64,000 nt of DNA, from contig JAWZYU010000018.1 of assembly GCA_038380435.1 (NCBI GenBank), positions 50,617,751-50,681,750 of the forward strand. Direction: 5' to 3'. The notes under the pieces are model-generated. The model was not told the DNA's origin and made no database searches. It saw nothing but the letters and a program-made list of their open reading frames with translations. Made by a program: the position numbers and the translations under genes. This stretch comes from Ryuthela nishihirai. Lineage: Eukaryota; Arthropoda; Arachnida; Araneae; Heptathelidae. Shown piece by piece: positions 1 to 11,901 of this stretch (positions within the stretch are counted from its first letter, which is position 1; the number at the start of each line of letters is the position of its first letter).

Positions 1-536
1 TATATTGTTTATTTTTCACTTGAGATTTTTTTCCATTTGGCTATACACTACATAATTTATTGATTATGTACTTCATTGGCGGCCTGCCTTTCCATTTCAG
101 TTTTCCAAGCGATCCTTTAGGTAAAAGTTTGTCCAGGCATGCCCTAGGCAATAGTGTCATCCAGACCATTTCCACCGTTTATATCGAACTTTTCGCTTAA
201 AATATTATTAATCGTAGAGTGGGTTGTTGAAAAAAGGACATAAATTAAATGGAAATAATAAAAACTAATTAACAACATAAACGAAAATTATTGTTATGTA
301 AGAAATGTGCATTATATACAAGAGGAAAAGTTCAGAATTTTAGCCTGTGTCTCTCTACAAACTTCCTGTATCAAAATTCAACTTGAGCTTACCTCAATGA
401 TGCTTCAAAAGAGATCTGGTTGCAACAGATATAGAACAGTAAATGATATGAACCGGTAATATTGAGTGTAAAACTTGTACCTTAATTCAAATGCTTTAAA
501 AATTCCTTGACTTCATACCTATACCTGGCATTCTCT
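1..536. other. AT-rich stretch, nothing recognised
   Basis: No coding exon, tRNA, or repeat shared with the rest of the window was recognised before the first SINE. Confidence 0.5.
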
Positions 537-899
537 GGGGCTGGGGGTGGATCAGTCTGTAGCGCGATAGGCTCGTAATCGAGCTCCGCCTGGGCCAGCG
601 TTGAGATTTATCTCCGCAAAACTCCCTGCCCTAGATCGGTAGGGTACCGATGGGCTTGAAAAGGCCGCCCGCCATCCGTCAGATGGGATGTTAAGCCGTG
701 ATACATGTGCGGGAGAGACATACCCTGTATGCGTTAAAGTACACACTTTATGGCCTTGACGGGAGGCAACCATCTGTCTCCCAACAGCTCCAGTGGGTTC
801 CCTCCTCCCAACATTCTCTGAGCCCTCGGGGTCCTTGTGACATGGCCATTTAGCCCATTATGTTCAGAAAAGTGCCTCTCAGAGGTAAAGCAACCCAAC
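537..899 (+). repeat. Old tRNA-derived SINE, family 1
   Basis: A full-length but diverged copy of the main SINE family of the window. The tRNA-like head shows an A-box (ATCAGTCTGTAGCGCGATAG) and a poorly kept B-box. The body carries the family blocks: ATCTCCGCAAAA, GGATGTTAAGCCGTG, GTCTCCCAACAG, GGTCCTTGTGAC, and the end AGGTAAAGCAACCCAAC. No convincing target duplication remains, so the copy is old. It encodes nothing; the open frame on the minus strand is only the body read backwards. Confidence 0.85.
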
Positions 900-1397
900 A
901 TGACATTCGCTAGTTATAGAGTAGCGGTTGTGCAGATTTTGTAAGCGTGCTGCAAGATGACCAGAAGATCTCTTTTCAAATTTAATATGTTCTCCTTTTC
1001 TATCAGCATCTCTTTGTTTAAATCGTAACAGACTAAATTTTAACTTCTCAACACCTGGAAATAAAAAACGTATCCTTTTGTAAAACTTTTCAAAAACGAG
1101 TTTTAACTTTTATATACTGGTCTCCATAAATTAAGGGAAAATGATAAAAATTACGATAATTCGCCAGAACAATTGTGCTGTCCTCACCAAACTTGTTCGT
1201 GCAACCAGTAAAGTAATAACGAGTGAGCATATCTTATGCAAATTAGTCTAGATTGTGACAATTTGCGTAATCGGATAGCGGCATAAAAACTGGTGTTTTG
1301 GAGTGGGTAGTTATTTTGTGTTGTAAATGTAAGTAAAGAAATTCGAAAGAGCCATTGTAGGAATGACCTCGAGACATCATTTGCCAAATTAACTGCA

Positions 1398-2789
1398 GTG
1401 GAGAGCTATTGGCCGGCTCGAAGTAGGCCAAAGTCAGTCAGACGTCGAACGATGGCGGAATGTGAGTCCTTCTGTGGTCCATAGACTGTGAAATCAATTT
1501 CTTAGCACGAAATCCGCGTCTCGAAAGTTTAGCCTAGGATGGGCTAGAGTTACGATCGCTGTACAAGATCTATATCTGAGATTAACAGCACGAATGAACA
1601 GGACGTCTACTCCCTCTCAGCTACGATGTTCTCTTGCAGCAGCCACGGGGAGGATTGTATCAGCTTTTACTGTGCGTAGAAATCTTCATTAGGTAGGTCT
1701 ATACGCTAGAAGGCCAGTAATTTGCATGCCCCTCACTTCACAGGAGAGAGCGGTTCAATTGCGCACGCAGGCATGTTAACTGTACAGAAGAGCAATGGAG
1801 GTCCGTACTCTTCACAGATGATTCCAGATTTTGCTTACAGAGTGATTCCCGATTTTATTTGATATGGAGGAAACGAGGTACCCGCTATCATCCCAGTAAT
1901 ATCCGTCAAAGAGACAGTTACGGAGAAGGTAGCGTGTGTGTTTGGGGTGGCATTTCCTTAGGTGGACGTACAGACCTCTATGTGCTGACGAGTGGGAACC
2001 TCAATGCTCAAAGTTATAGAGATGACATCCTGGGCCATTATGTACGTCCTTACGCTGGTGCAATAAGTTAAACATTCATCTTACAAGACGACCACACAGA
2101 GCTCCACACACAGCTCCACTAGTGGAACAATACCTTCAAGAGGAGAACATTATGCGCATGGAGTGGCCAGCAAGATCTCCCGACATAGATCGGGGGGTGG
2201 GGGGGCTCAGTCGATAACTCTCCAGGCTCGTAATCTGTAGTTCCCAGGTTCGAGTCCAAGCTCGGTCAGCATTGAGATTAATCTCCGCAAAAATTCCCTG
2301 CCCTGTCCACAGTCAATAGAGGACACCGATGGATTTCGATAGGTCGCCGTCCGTCGGATGGGACGTTAAGCCGTGACCCCTGTGCGGGAGAGGCATACCC
2401 TATCCACGTTAAAGAACACACTGGATGGCCTTGACGGGAGGCTATCATCTGTCTCCCAACAGCTGTTCCAGTGGGTCCCCTCCTCCAACCTTTTCTGAGC
2501 CTTTGGGGTCCATGTGATCTGGCCATTTAGCCCATGGTATGCAAAAAAAGTGCCGCTCAGAGGTAAAACAACCCAACCCGACCTAAATCCGATTGAGCAC
2601 GTGTGGGATGCTCTAGGGAGACTTGTTACTGCCCGTAAGCCGCCACCTGAAACAAAGGGGGAGCTTATTACTGCTTTAAAGGAACAATGGTCGTTACTCC
2701 CTACTGAGCTGATTCCCAACATCATAAACAGCATGGAACATCGCTGTCGTACCTGCATTGCTGTAAGGGGTGCCCACACTCCTTGTTAA
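1398..2789 (+). pseudogene. Tc1-type transposase relic
   Basis: Pieces of a Tc1 transposase appear in order in shifting frames. An N-terminal helix-turn-helix stretch reads GRLEVGQSQSDV and SPSVVHRL. An HTH-2 stretch contains VRRNLH. The catalytic core includes SVCVWGGISLGGRTDLYVLT (about 1936-1995) and FILQDD, which carries the second catalytic aspartate. After the inserted SINE come PDLNPIEHVWDALGR and a C-terminal block ending RGAHTP (2577-2786). The family cuts and pastes at TA using a DDE/D triad. Several stops and shifts plus the SINE make this a pseudogene. Confidence 0.85.
2188..2576 (+). repeat. SINE family 1, inserted in Tc1 transposase
   Basis: A full-length family 1 SINE with head (GGCTCGTAATCTGTAG, GGTTCGAGTCC) and body to AGGTAAAACAACCCAA. 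It is flanked by a 9-bp target duplication with one mismatch, CCCGACATA (2179-2187) and CCCGACCTA (2577-2585). That target is the codons for the Pro-Asp-Leu of the transposase SPDLNPIE motif, so the insertion point is fixed to the base. Confidence 0.9.
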
Positions 2790-3002
2790 AGAACTTTGCC
2801 CATTGCATTCTGACACCTCATTTTTGGACAAGTTCCTGTAAGTGTTATTTTTTGACGAAAAATGTTTCTAGTGTAAAATATTTTATGCCATTCTGACACT
2901 AGCATTGTAATTCATGTTTTCATCAAATTCCATCAAAATCATTGATATAGTTTTTGTTTATCATAATTTTTCTGAGTTTTCTTTAATTTGTGGAAACGTG
3001 TA

Positions 3003-3535
3003 TAATCAATTTATTGTCATATATACGTATGTGCGTGAATTATATGAAAATTAATAGCTGTTATGTACAACAAAACATTATATCAATTGAAGTTTTATTA
3101 ATATTTCTGTAAAATTGTATTGTGAATCTTTAAAATGATGACAATAAAAATAAATAATTAACCAATTCACTCGTTAAAAATATCGAAATGGATGAACACT
3201 GAACGAACCTTTAAACATTAAACAGAATCACTGACGACTGAATAATACCCAAATTGTGCAATGATGTTTATTTTATTATGTGATTTAAAATGTTTAACAA
3301 ATTCAAATATTAAAGTAGATTGGAAAATTACATAAATCAACTAAGTCTTGTATAAATCACTGCAATACAAAATAATTTCGTATTTGGTTTTATGCTTTTA
3401 GACTCCCAAGAATCAATATTTAATCCATCATAATATAGATCGGTAGTCAACAATATGTGACACTTACAGTGATTTTGTTTTCCATTAATCTAAGGGAAAA
3501 ATCTAGCATAACTTGAAGGAGATGTTCAATATTCT
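3003..3535. other. AT-rich stretch, nothing recognised
   Basis: About 75% A+T by eye, without long open frames, splice-site pairs or shared repeats. Confidence 0.4.
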
Positions 3536-3760
3536 GCTCTGATGATATGCAGACCCAACTTTGCATATTGCCTAAAATCTTACCCCCCCCCCCAAAAAAA
3601 AAAAAACTGTTTCCTGCTGTATGCTGTTAGTACCTTTCAAGGAAATATTTTCTCCCCTGAAGGGGAACTTAAAGGTGGTCCTGCTCTTTTTCCTTTTTCT
3701 CTCCCCTTGCAACGAGAGGCGTCTCTGATCTCAATAGGGCCCAAAAAATAAAAACAAGGA
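3536..3760 (+). repeat. Unnamed interspersed repeat, copy 1
   Basis: Shares order and sequence with 6070-6290: TTTCCTGCTG, GCTGTTAGTA, CTTTCAAGGAAATATT, CCCTGAAGG, GAACTTAAAG, CTTTTTCTCTCCCC. This copy contains a C-run followed by an A-run (about 3582-3606). Class unknown; no terminal repeats or coding capacity seen. Confidence 0.6.
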
Positions 3761-4282
3761 AGTTACCTTTTTTTAAAAAAAAATTACAAACACTGATAGC
3801 AGATTTCTTTTTACATGTCAGTTTTCAGATCAGTGAAAACATTCGCAAGAGGAAAAGGAGCAATTTTACATTTCCGCTGTTCAAAAGAAATAATAAAGTT
3901 CAATTGAGCAGCACAGGTGGTGTCCAAAAAATGGGATTTAAAAAACAAAGATACAAATATTTCTTACAGTTTTCTCCTAGCAATACTATCAAAAATTCTG
4001 CAATCAATAGATGCTCACTCTAAATTTCAGCAATCTTTAGGTGTTCACCTTTCAAAATCTTCCCAATTGCTGCATACTGCAATATCAGACATAAGAATCG
4101 TGCAAAAATTTAAATAAATTCAATGAAAGTGCACAAAAGATATCATTAATGTGGGGTGTAGAAACAAGATTTCAGACTACTCTTGTACCAAAATGCAAAC
4201 ATATGGATGGTGAGCTATGAGTGTACCAAAGGCTGTTTCAACAAAGATGAACAAAAATGAACAAAAAAAAAACAAGAATGAA

Positions 4283-4520
4283 CAAAATCGCTTCAAAATC
4301 GAGGTATTCAACATTATTTTCGACAGAGCCATTTATGATACTAAAAACGCGTTTTAAGAGTTTAACGAGATCGCTGACAACTTCGTCGCCCTGCATCCAA
4401 AAACTTTATAAGTAGTTATGGATGAGGAGTAAAACGAAGCTGTAAGGCTTCCAAACAGGGAATATAAATCAGACTTAACATATTCATTTGGTGCCCAATT
4501 TCTATCATTTTATGACTAAC
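4283..4520 (+). pseudogene. hAT/zf-MYM-type transposase fragment
   Basis: One frame with stops reads FKIEVFNIIFDRAIYDTKNA, then FNEIADNFVALHP, then EYKSDLTYSFGAQFLSF. The order (a hydrophobic-Asp-Arg block, an Ala/Phe-rich helix, then a Tyr-x-x-Asp-Leu block followed by Gln-Phe-Leu-x-Phe) resembles the C-terminal part of hAT-like transposases of the zf-MYM/TTF type. This is a weak resemblance from memory of family style. The fragment is broken by at least two stops. Confidence 0.3.
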
Positions 4521-4564
4521 TCGAAACTAGAAATCACAAAAATTTCCACCATAAAGGAAGTGGC

Positions 4565-4975
4565 TAATTAACCCTGATTACCGACTAGGCCCGTAGGGTA
4601 GGGGCCTAGGGCCCCTTATTCCTAGGATTCCCCAAACTCTGTAGATCATACAATTTCTTTTCATCAATCATTGTCTTAAGAAAATGTTCGGATCAGTGTA
4701 ATTGGGTATGTTTATCTTTTTCTTCATTTTTTCCTTTTTTTTTTCAACTACAAGCCATAATTAAATTATAAAACCTGTTCCTCCCGATTTAGTTCCGAAT
4801 AATCTCGAATATTTGTTCTAGTATAAAAATGCAGAGAAGTGAAATATCAGAGGACTAAGAGAAAAAAACAACATTTCGAAGTCGGAATAATGTTACAAAG
4901 CATCGGACCTCTGCGGAAATTTATAACACGCTGTGCCTAGGACCCCTTGAAGCCTTAAGAAGGCTCAGGACTAAT
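4565..4975. repeat. Putative transposon end with GGCCTAGGGCCCC motif
   Basis: A GC-rich island (GGTAGGGGCCTAGGGCCCC near 4590-4612) in AT-rich DNA is echoed by CTGTGCCTAGGACCCCTTG near 4932. Both look like subterminal sequence of a hAT-like element and lie just downstream of the hAT-like fragment. No target duplication was found. Confidence 0.3.
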
Positions 4976-5311
4976 TTATTGATTATTCAAAACTACTCTC
5001 TTATTTCAGTTTTCAATATGCTGTCTTGTTTTTTTTTTTCACGCTTCCGGTAACTGTAGCAACATCGGAAATGTCATTTCGAAATTAAAATTGATCAAAA
5101 AATCATCTCAGAGTAAAATGGCAGAAGAATGGTTATCAAGATTTGCCTTTTCAAGTATAGAAAATTAATGAGCACGAAAATTAAATGTTAACAAGATTGT
5201 TAAAACCTTTGTAGAAATGAAAGTAAGGAAAGTCAGAATCTAGAATGAGCTAATAAAATTAAAATTTGTTTCATTAAAAGTATTTTAATTTGCAAGTATT
5301 TATGCATTTTT

Positions 5312-5662
5312 TTAAAACGTTTTGTTTGCAAAATTATGTAGGACTACAGGTTGCCATCTGTAAAATGTTTGGAGGCTGTAATATAGAGATTCTGTGAAAC
5401 GGCATATGGATAGTGACCTATGTGAGGACCAAAGATTTATGAGTGAAGAAAATTGCTTTATATAGGAGGTACTTAATATTTCCTTCTGGAGAGCTATCAT
5501 GAAATTCAGAGTGACCCTTTTAAAGTTTGAATGCGATTGTTGACATCTATTAAGTGTTTTAAATGGTATATTTATACATCCATTAAATGTTGTAAATGGT
5601 ATTAAATGCTGTAATGGTATTTTTTTATATTTGTCAGGAAGTTCTGATTCTGATTTGAGCAT
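5312..5662 (-). other. 116-codon open frame, unrecognised
   Basis: The frame is open for 116 codons and starts with MLKSESELPDKYKK. It is rich in Ser, Leu and Phe, with no signal peptide, membrane segment or motif I recognise. The region (5520-5620) has short internal repeats around AATGGTAT. No splice sites or poly(A) signal clearly belong to it. It is more likely chance or a decayed repeat than a gene. Confidence 0.15.
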
Positions 5663-6069
5663 AATGCTCTAGAATTTTTTTTTTCAGATTCACAGTAATC
5701 TTCGTTTAAGAAGTTAGTAAACATTTCCAAACAAATTTCATTTTTGTAATGTACCTAAAATATTTTTTCTATATTATCGATATATATATATTTGAGAGTA
5801 TCCAAAATAATCACTACTTATTTAACGCAGGGGAGCAAATACGTTTTTAACACAGACGTGAGTTAATTAGGTTAAATTCAATGGCTAATTAGGTGAAAAG
5901 GCTGAATTCTAATAAATCGTCCAGTTATTCGTCACAGATTCAAATGAGAAACTTTACAAATCTAACAAAGATTAAATCGTCAACGAATGTTTTCCTTATT
6001 AACTTTTAAAACGTGATTCTGCGAGACCCAAAAAGGAACGTTGCACCAGGATCCAAGCTGATTATGATA

Positions 6070-6290
6070 CGCTTCTAGTGATGATGTGCAGTCCCGACTA
6101 TACATGTTGCCTAAATCTGACCACGACGTTTCCTGCTGCACGCTGTTAGTATCTTTCAAGGAAATATTATCTTCCCTGAAGGAGAACTTAAAGAGAGGGC
6201 TGCCAGATCAGTCTGGCTTATTTTCTTTTTCTCTCCCCTGATAAAGAAGTGGTCAACTTCATAGGATCTCAAAACTGACTGTTTACATCA
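6070..6290 (+). repeat. Unnamed interspersed repeat, copy 2
   Basis: Second copy of the repeat at 3536-3760. It shares GTTTCCTGCTG, CACGCTGTTAGTA, CTTTCAAGGAAATATTA and CTCTCCCCTGA. Confidence 0.6.
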
Positions 6291-6762
6291 ATCGTTCCCA
6301 GCGGGGCGTTTTATAAATTTTGGAGGAATTTTCTTAAGTTTTTAAGTAGAAATAGAATAAATACATTATCCAACAGTTCTTAGATTAACGTAGTTGTTCA
6401 TGTTTCGATAGAAAAACCTTAGAAATTCATGGACACAGTGTCCAAATACTCGTAAATTTGTGTACACATTCATGAGACATTTTGAATTCCATGAAGAAAC
6501 AAATAGTAAAGCAGCCGTTAGAAAGGGTAAAGGGGGGTGCTGGGCTCAAAAAGTTTGACAACCGCATATTTATACCTACCTGATAATCTACTAGCTGAGA
6601 TTTTGTAAAATATCTTTTAAAAGACACTTTTTGGTCAAATTTTGTATCGGATATTGTTAAGTGTTTTAATATATTCAAATTTACCACTGAGATGTCTTTT
6701 GGAGTGATGAAAATCGCTCGGATACCTCGACAAAAATGCATTTAATCACCTAAGTATCCAAA

Positions 6763-6965
6763 AAATACCCTCAAGCAGCTGCTTGCAACCTAGGTCTGAC
6801 AGGAGCTTGCCAGTTTATGACATGCATGTATACGCCATAGACACGATCTGTGAGGGAGGCGAGGTGTCAGCAGAAAGATAAAGCATAAATCCATATTTTA
6901 TCGGGAACTCGAACCCAGATCCCTTTGATCAATAGCCAAGTAATTTCTTCTTGTTGAGGATTACT
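6763..6965 (-). repeat. tRNA-derived SINE, family 2, diverged
   Basis: In reverse it shows a B-box-like GGGTTCGAGTTCCC (6901-6914 complement), a middle with CTGTCAGACC, and the family end GCAAGCAGCTGCTTGAGGG. It matches the copy at 21204-21410 read on the plus strand. The tRNA head is badly decayed. Confidence 0.6.
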
Positions 6966-7607
6966 TAAAAAAAGTTTCCTTGCATTTAGAAAATATGATT
7001 TTTAATGTGTGTGTGTATGTGTCAGTATTTAGTTAATCTATCTAAATAGAATCTATATAAATAATAATAGAGAAATATTCTCATAGATGAAATTTTTATT
7101 GAATCCATGGCGAAATACTTTGGCAAAAAAATTCAGATTATCATCTGTGACTAAAAATAAAAAATTGAACCAAGTTCATGAATTCTAACTAATGATATTC
7201 AACAGCAAGAAAGTCATTAAAAAGCAAGTCATTAAAGACAACGCTTTAGTATTCCATCTCATGGCATCCGTTACAATCCCACTGAATATCATTTTATTCC
7301 GAGGATAAAGTGCGAAGAAGGAGGCAGAATTCCAACGAATAAATGTCATCAAAATTATTTACCATTGTGATGATCCTGTTCAGCAGGTTCTTCAAATTAT
7401 GTGCTATTCACTCTCGTCTTTAGTCGATAAACCTGGTTTTGGATAAACTTTGCTTTTAGCCAATAAAGAAGGAGTATCTCAGACATATCAAAACTGTTTA
7501 GATACCTAAAGAGCTTCGATATCGTTTAAATTAAAAACGAATACGTGAAAACAATACAGGTGTTATAAGGATTTGAGTACCCCGAGTCCACAGATAACAT
7601 ATAAGAG

Positions 7608-7790
7608 CCTTTGGGTAAGGACTTACCCAGGGGGGCGGACCAGGGGGGCGGACCAGGGGGTCCAAACCCTCCTTCAGAAAATCCTGTGGTCTAATACGAA
7701 ATCTCAAACTTGTCTACCTGCTTTGAAATCCCAAAACAGTTTTATTTGTATAATTTTATTTTAGCCCCAAAATTTATTCCCGGCACTGAA
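7608..7790. repeat. G-rich direct repeat
   Basis: The unit CCAGGGGGGCGGA occurs twice in tandem near 7627-7652, and a third partial unit runs into GGGGGTCCAAACCC. The remainder to 7790 is AT-rich. It may be the subterminal part of an unnamed DNA transposon; no partner end was found. Confidence 0.35.
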
Positions 7791-7987
7791 AATAGATTTA
7801 AAAAAACTATATAAAATATTTTTCAATATAGAATATTGTTTTGATCTTTCATGTTCGGTGGAATATTTTAGTAATTTGGAAATCCTATTCAAGTCTTATT
7901 CTTAGACCCTTCCCTTAAGAAACTAAATCCTGGGTGCTTCCCTCCTCTCTTCCTTGTGCCATCATTATTGCTTGTGTTTTTGGTTCT

Positions 7988-8381
7988 TGGGTTGTTTTAC
8001 CTCTGAGCGGTACTTTTTTGCACACCATGGGCTAAATGACCAGGCCACATGGACCCCGAAGGCTCAGAGAAGGTTGGGGGAGGGAACCCACTAGCACAGC
8101 TGTTGGGAGACATATGGTAGCCTCCCGTCAAAGCCATCCAACGTGTTCTTTAACGTGCACAAGGTATGGATCTCCTGCACACGGAGTCACGGATTAACGC
8201 CCCATCCGACTGACGGTGGCCTTTCCAAGCCGCCGTCCGTCGGATAACAATCGGTGTCCCCTACTGACCGTGGGCAGGGTAGGGAATTTTGCGGAGATAA
8301 ATCTCAACGCTGACCGAGCTGGGACTCGAACCTGGGAAATACAGATTACGAACCTGACGCGCTACCGACTGAGCCACCCCT
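7988..8381 (-). repeat. SINE family 1, minus strand
   Basis: Begins with the complement of the family tail (GGGTTGTTTTACCTCTGAGC) and ends with the complement of the head (GCTACCGACTGAGCCACCCC). Flanks TTGTGTTTTT (about 7972) and TTATGTTTTA (8381-8390) look like a worn 10-bp target duplication. Confidence 0.85.
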
Positions 8382-8950
8382 TATGTTTTAGGGGAAATTG
8401 TCAAGCGAAATAAAGAAGAAACTTTCAACTGACTGAAAATATCCACAGAAAAAGTAGACATCAGAGTTGGGAAACAACTTTTTTTTTCGAAAGGGACATA
8501 TAGATTGCATTGTCTGTCACGTGTTCATCAGACATCACGCAGATTTCTGATCTTGTGAATCGTTGTTTGCTTTACCTTGAACTGCACCAATAGGAATGAT
8601 ACCACGAAGAAAGAAAGAATGAGAGAAAATTGGTCTTGAAAAAAAATTAACAAACAATAATTGCATATTCTGAAGAAAAAGCTGGCAGAACTCGTTCTGT
8701 CACAAGACCTTCAAGATTCGATAATGTGTCCATGAAACATGTTGCGTATGTTGTAAGCGACAAATTGTGGATACTTTGTCAGAATTTTAATTCCCTTTCA
8801 AACTGCATCAGCACACATATTGAGACATTCTTTAATGATCGAATGCTTGCTTTATCTCAGGCCAACAAATACGCAAAACAAAGCATACTTCAACTAGTGA
8901 CGTTATTGAACATGCACCTACTAGGCAGAAAAACATGAAACACTTAAAGT

Positions 8951-9035
8951 ACACACAGTCATATCAAAATAATATGACAACCTACCATACATAAACTATG
9001 GTAGGTGGTAATATTATTCTGATACGACTGTGTAT
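8951..9035. mobile_element. Palindromic mariner-type MITE, copy 1
   Basis: About 85 bp that is nearly all inverted repeat. The left arm ACACAGTCATATCAAAATAA matches the complement of the right arm (TTATTCTGATACGACTGTGT on the plus strand). The arms run to CCTACCATA/ATGGTAGG around a few-base loop. TA lies at the outer ends. Two other copies are at 15106 and 48331. It has no coding capacity. Confidence 0.8.
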
Positions 9036-11165
9036 GAATGTTACTTATATATTCAGGGTATATATTCCAGACGTGTAAATAACGGTGTGAAAACTATGCA
9101 AATCTCTTTCTAGCATTCTCGGAAAGTATGGATATAAGCGGATAGCCACCATGGGTCCACCATGACTTAAAGAGACTACCTCAAATGACACTTCAAAGAA
9201 GGTGTAATAGTTTTGGATCATTTGCTTCTTCTTCAGAGACAAAGGAGTGAATATTGCTAATCTTTCAAAAGGACAGTACACATTACGTTGACACTACACG
9301 TTATAGTATTTCATTTTGAGAGGGATGCATTTCACTATAATATAACGTTCATAAGGTTTCAGTAGTAGGAGGACTAAATGGCATCTTCAATAGCCCTTCT
9401 GGTCAAAAGTCTAACTGAACATTTTTGGATTGTATCGAGAGGTGCCTAAGAAAACCATTTCCACACCTGAACATTTCTCTGATTTTCCAATGAGATATTT
9501 TTTCAATATCTACATAAAATTATTTCAGACCTTTATTGACTCAATGCCAATCAAATTCATGCCTTCTTCACTTCATACGGAGGCACAACATCCTAGTAAA
9601 TGATGTTTGGGAGTAATTTCTATTTTTTTTGTTTCGGTTTGGATCATCTGTATGCACACGGTAATGCAAAAATGACTAAATTTATATATCTTATGTAAGC
9701 AATAGCAATTTTGCGCCTGATTCAGATGAAACTCATCTACGCGTTTTTTCTTGCATTCAATATGAAATATTAGCTTTCTATACGAAACTAGAGCGTTATA
9801 TACGAAAGAAATTACGTATTTTTGACAACAGTTTTTTTAATTAATTTAATATTACTCAATGCATTTGTTTTAATTGTCGACGCTAAAAATGAACTGTTCT
9901 ATTATAAAAAAATTGAAATTGAGTTGATTTTTGAAATATTCAATTATAACCCTACTACTTTTTTTTTTTATTTTTGATGAGACCCGCAAAACTCTTCTAC
10001 CTTATCTGAAGGTTATGCCAGAACAAATGACAATGCCTGGGATTCGAAACCGGAAGTTACAGTTTTACAACGAACTAACGCGATGCCCCTACTCCACCGA
10101 GGCGACAAGATCAGATCACTCAATCGTTTATCTGTATTTTCCTGAAACACGGAAAATGTTATATTTTTACTAGGGGAGAGTTTACAAAAATTTAGCTCTT
10201 TTTATATCCAGTGTAAACTCTGGAATCATATTGTGATATCTGTACAAATAACTCTTGAATTTTGAAAGAAAAAAATACAGCATTTGTTTGACAGTTGGAA
10301 TAAATAATTTGTGATATTTTACTAGTGGCGTACCTGACTGATACAAACGACCCTGCCGTGGGGAGGGAGGGAAGTGAAAAAACAAACAATAATACTAATC
10401 AATAGTAAAACATTCATGAAAACAATTTCGAGGGTGAACTGAGAAAGTGACCTAGATCACTGGTTGATTGAACTATCAATCAATTCAATGAAATTATTTG
10501 TTTCGTATAATCCTGATCACGCTGTTCCCGCTGGAAGTAGACAAGAGCTAATTGTTATATGCAGTATTAATTTTTCAACTCTTAAAATTAATATAATTAT
10601 TAAAATTTCCTCTCCTTAAAAATTAGAACGATCTCACCCCTTCCCGCATCTACAAACACATATATTTCATTTCCTTTGGAAAACGCTGCTGTGCAGTGTA
10701 TAAAATTATCCTTCCTCGAATGATTCGATCTCTTTCTTTTGTCTTCAAATTCGTTCCCTTTCGAGGTAATCTTCTGGTGTATTGTTGCTTTTCCTATGCA
10801 TCTCTTTATTATTTGGAACATTATATTCAAACCACCAAATTTTAATCGCTAAGTTAACAGCCACCACAACCATTTCCCTCATTAAATCTGTACTTCACCT
10901 CTCATATTTATACAGTGTTCCTTAACATCTACAGTCTGTTTACGTTAACCTTTGTATCCGATGAGAAAAGAAATGGCTTGTGCTCCGATCACTTGCCTCA
11001 ATGAAAAACATACTAACTTTGGAATATCGTAGAGCAGCAAGCATTTCAATATTCTACCTGAGTATTTCACAAGTTCATCTTAAAAGTATGATCCTTTCTG
11101 TGATACTTTGCTAGGCAATAAGAGAAATATGATATTGTATATCGACCTACATTTAGAACTTTTTA
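9036..11165. other. AT-rich stretch, no gene recognised
   Basis: Apart from the tRNA-like head near 10 kb, no shared repeat or coding exon was recognised. Short open frames here lack plausible start, splice or poly(A) context. Confidence 0.4.
9970..10105 (-). repeat. tRNA-like SINE head, third type
   Basis: Read on the minus strand there is an A-box-like CCTCGGTGGAGTAGGGGCAT, followed at tRNA spacing by a B-box-like GGTTTCGAATCCCAGGC. The rest towards 9970 shares nothing with the other SINE families here. It cannot be a working tRNA because no acceptor stem pairs. Probably an old, 3'-decayed SINE. Confidence 0.4.
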
Positions 11166-11310
11166 ACTGTTGTTGTTATATTATCTCAGCTTATTAGACT
11201 GTTGTTGTTATATTATTTCCGCTCATTAGGCTGTTGTTATGTTATCTCCGCTCATTAGGCTGTAGTTTTTATATTATCACCGCTCATTACGCTGTTGTTG
11301 TTTGTTATGA
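11166..11310. repeat. 32-bp minisatellite, about 4.5 units
   Basis: The unit CTGTTGTTGTTATATTATCT plus CCGCTCATTAGG repeats about four and a half times. Units have drifted by point changes and small deletions. Confidence 0.8.
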
Positions 11311-11404
11311 TTTTACTGTTTTATTATTTTAATCTACTTCGGTGCACTTCGCTGAGTTGCTATTATTGTTGCGCTACATAACCCAAACCAATTATTTACA
11401 CAAA

Positions 11405-11735
11405 AAGGCCAGAAATGCCGATCCAAATTGTGCCAGTGTTGAGATTTATTCTCGCTATTCCCCACTTCGTCCTCAGTGATAAAGAGGACATCGATGGGCC
11501 TATAAAGGCCGCCTTCCATCGAATGTAACGTTAAGCCGTGGCCACTTATACAGTAGAGCCGTCCCTTGTGCACGTTTAAGGAAAACGCTGGATGTCTCCA
11601 TAGACTTCCATCTGTCTTCTATCAGTGGATCCTCTTCCCCTAGCTAACTCTGAGCAATGAGGTCCTTGTGACCTGGCCATTTAGACATGTGTTACATGAA
11701 AATGGTACTCAAAGTAAAAAAAGACTCAATACTTA
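11405..11735 (+). repeat. SINE family 1, strongly diverged
   Basis: The body blocks are present in order: GTTGAGATTTATTCTC, GACATCGATGGGCC, ACGTTAAGCCGTGGCC, CTGGATGTC, GTCCTTGTGACCTGGCC, AAAATGGTACTCAAAGTAAA. The tRNA head is not recognisable. One of the oldest copies in the window. Confidence 0.75.
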
Positions 11736-11901
11736 TAAAAGTATTATTAAAGTTTTTAGTTTGGTGGCGAATTAACAACAATGCTAAAAGAAGAAATCTG
11801 AAATAAAATATATAAGTTAAAAGCCAAAGTAAGGAAAAAACTGTCTACCTCAGTTTACCCTAAAAGTAGAAAAGTAAATCAAATGTTTTGCATGATGTTT
11901 T

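Larger units (their letters stand above)
1115..3002 (+). mobile_element. Tc1-like DNA transposon, split by a SINE
   Basis: The left end (CTGGTCTCCATAAATTAAGG from 1117) matches the reverse complement of the right end (CACGTTTCCACAAATTAAAG, ending 3000) over about 45 bp. TA flanks both ends (1115-1116 and 3001-3002). The interior encodes a Tc1-type transposase relic. Without the 389-bp SINE nested at 2188-2576 the element is about 1.5 kb, normal for Tc1 elements. It is inactive: the frame is broken several times and the SINE splits the DDE domain. Confidence 0.85.

Noticed and set aside
9931..10173. 80-codon plus-strand ORF as a small gene
   Set aside because: It overlaps the complement of a tRNA-like SINE head and starts in a T-rich run; no homology seen.
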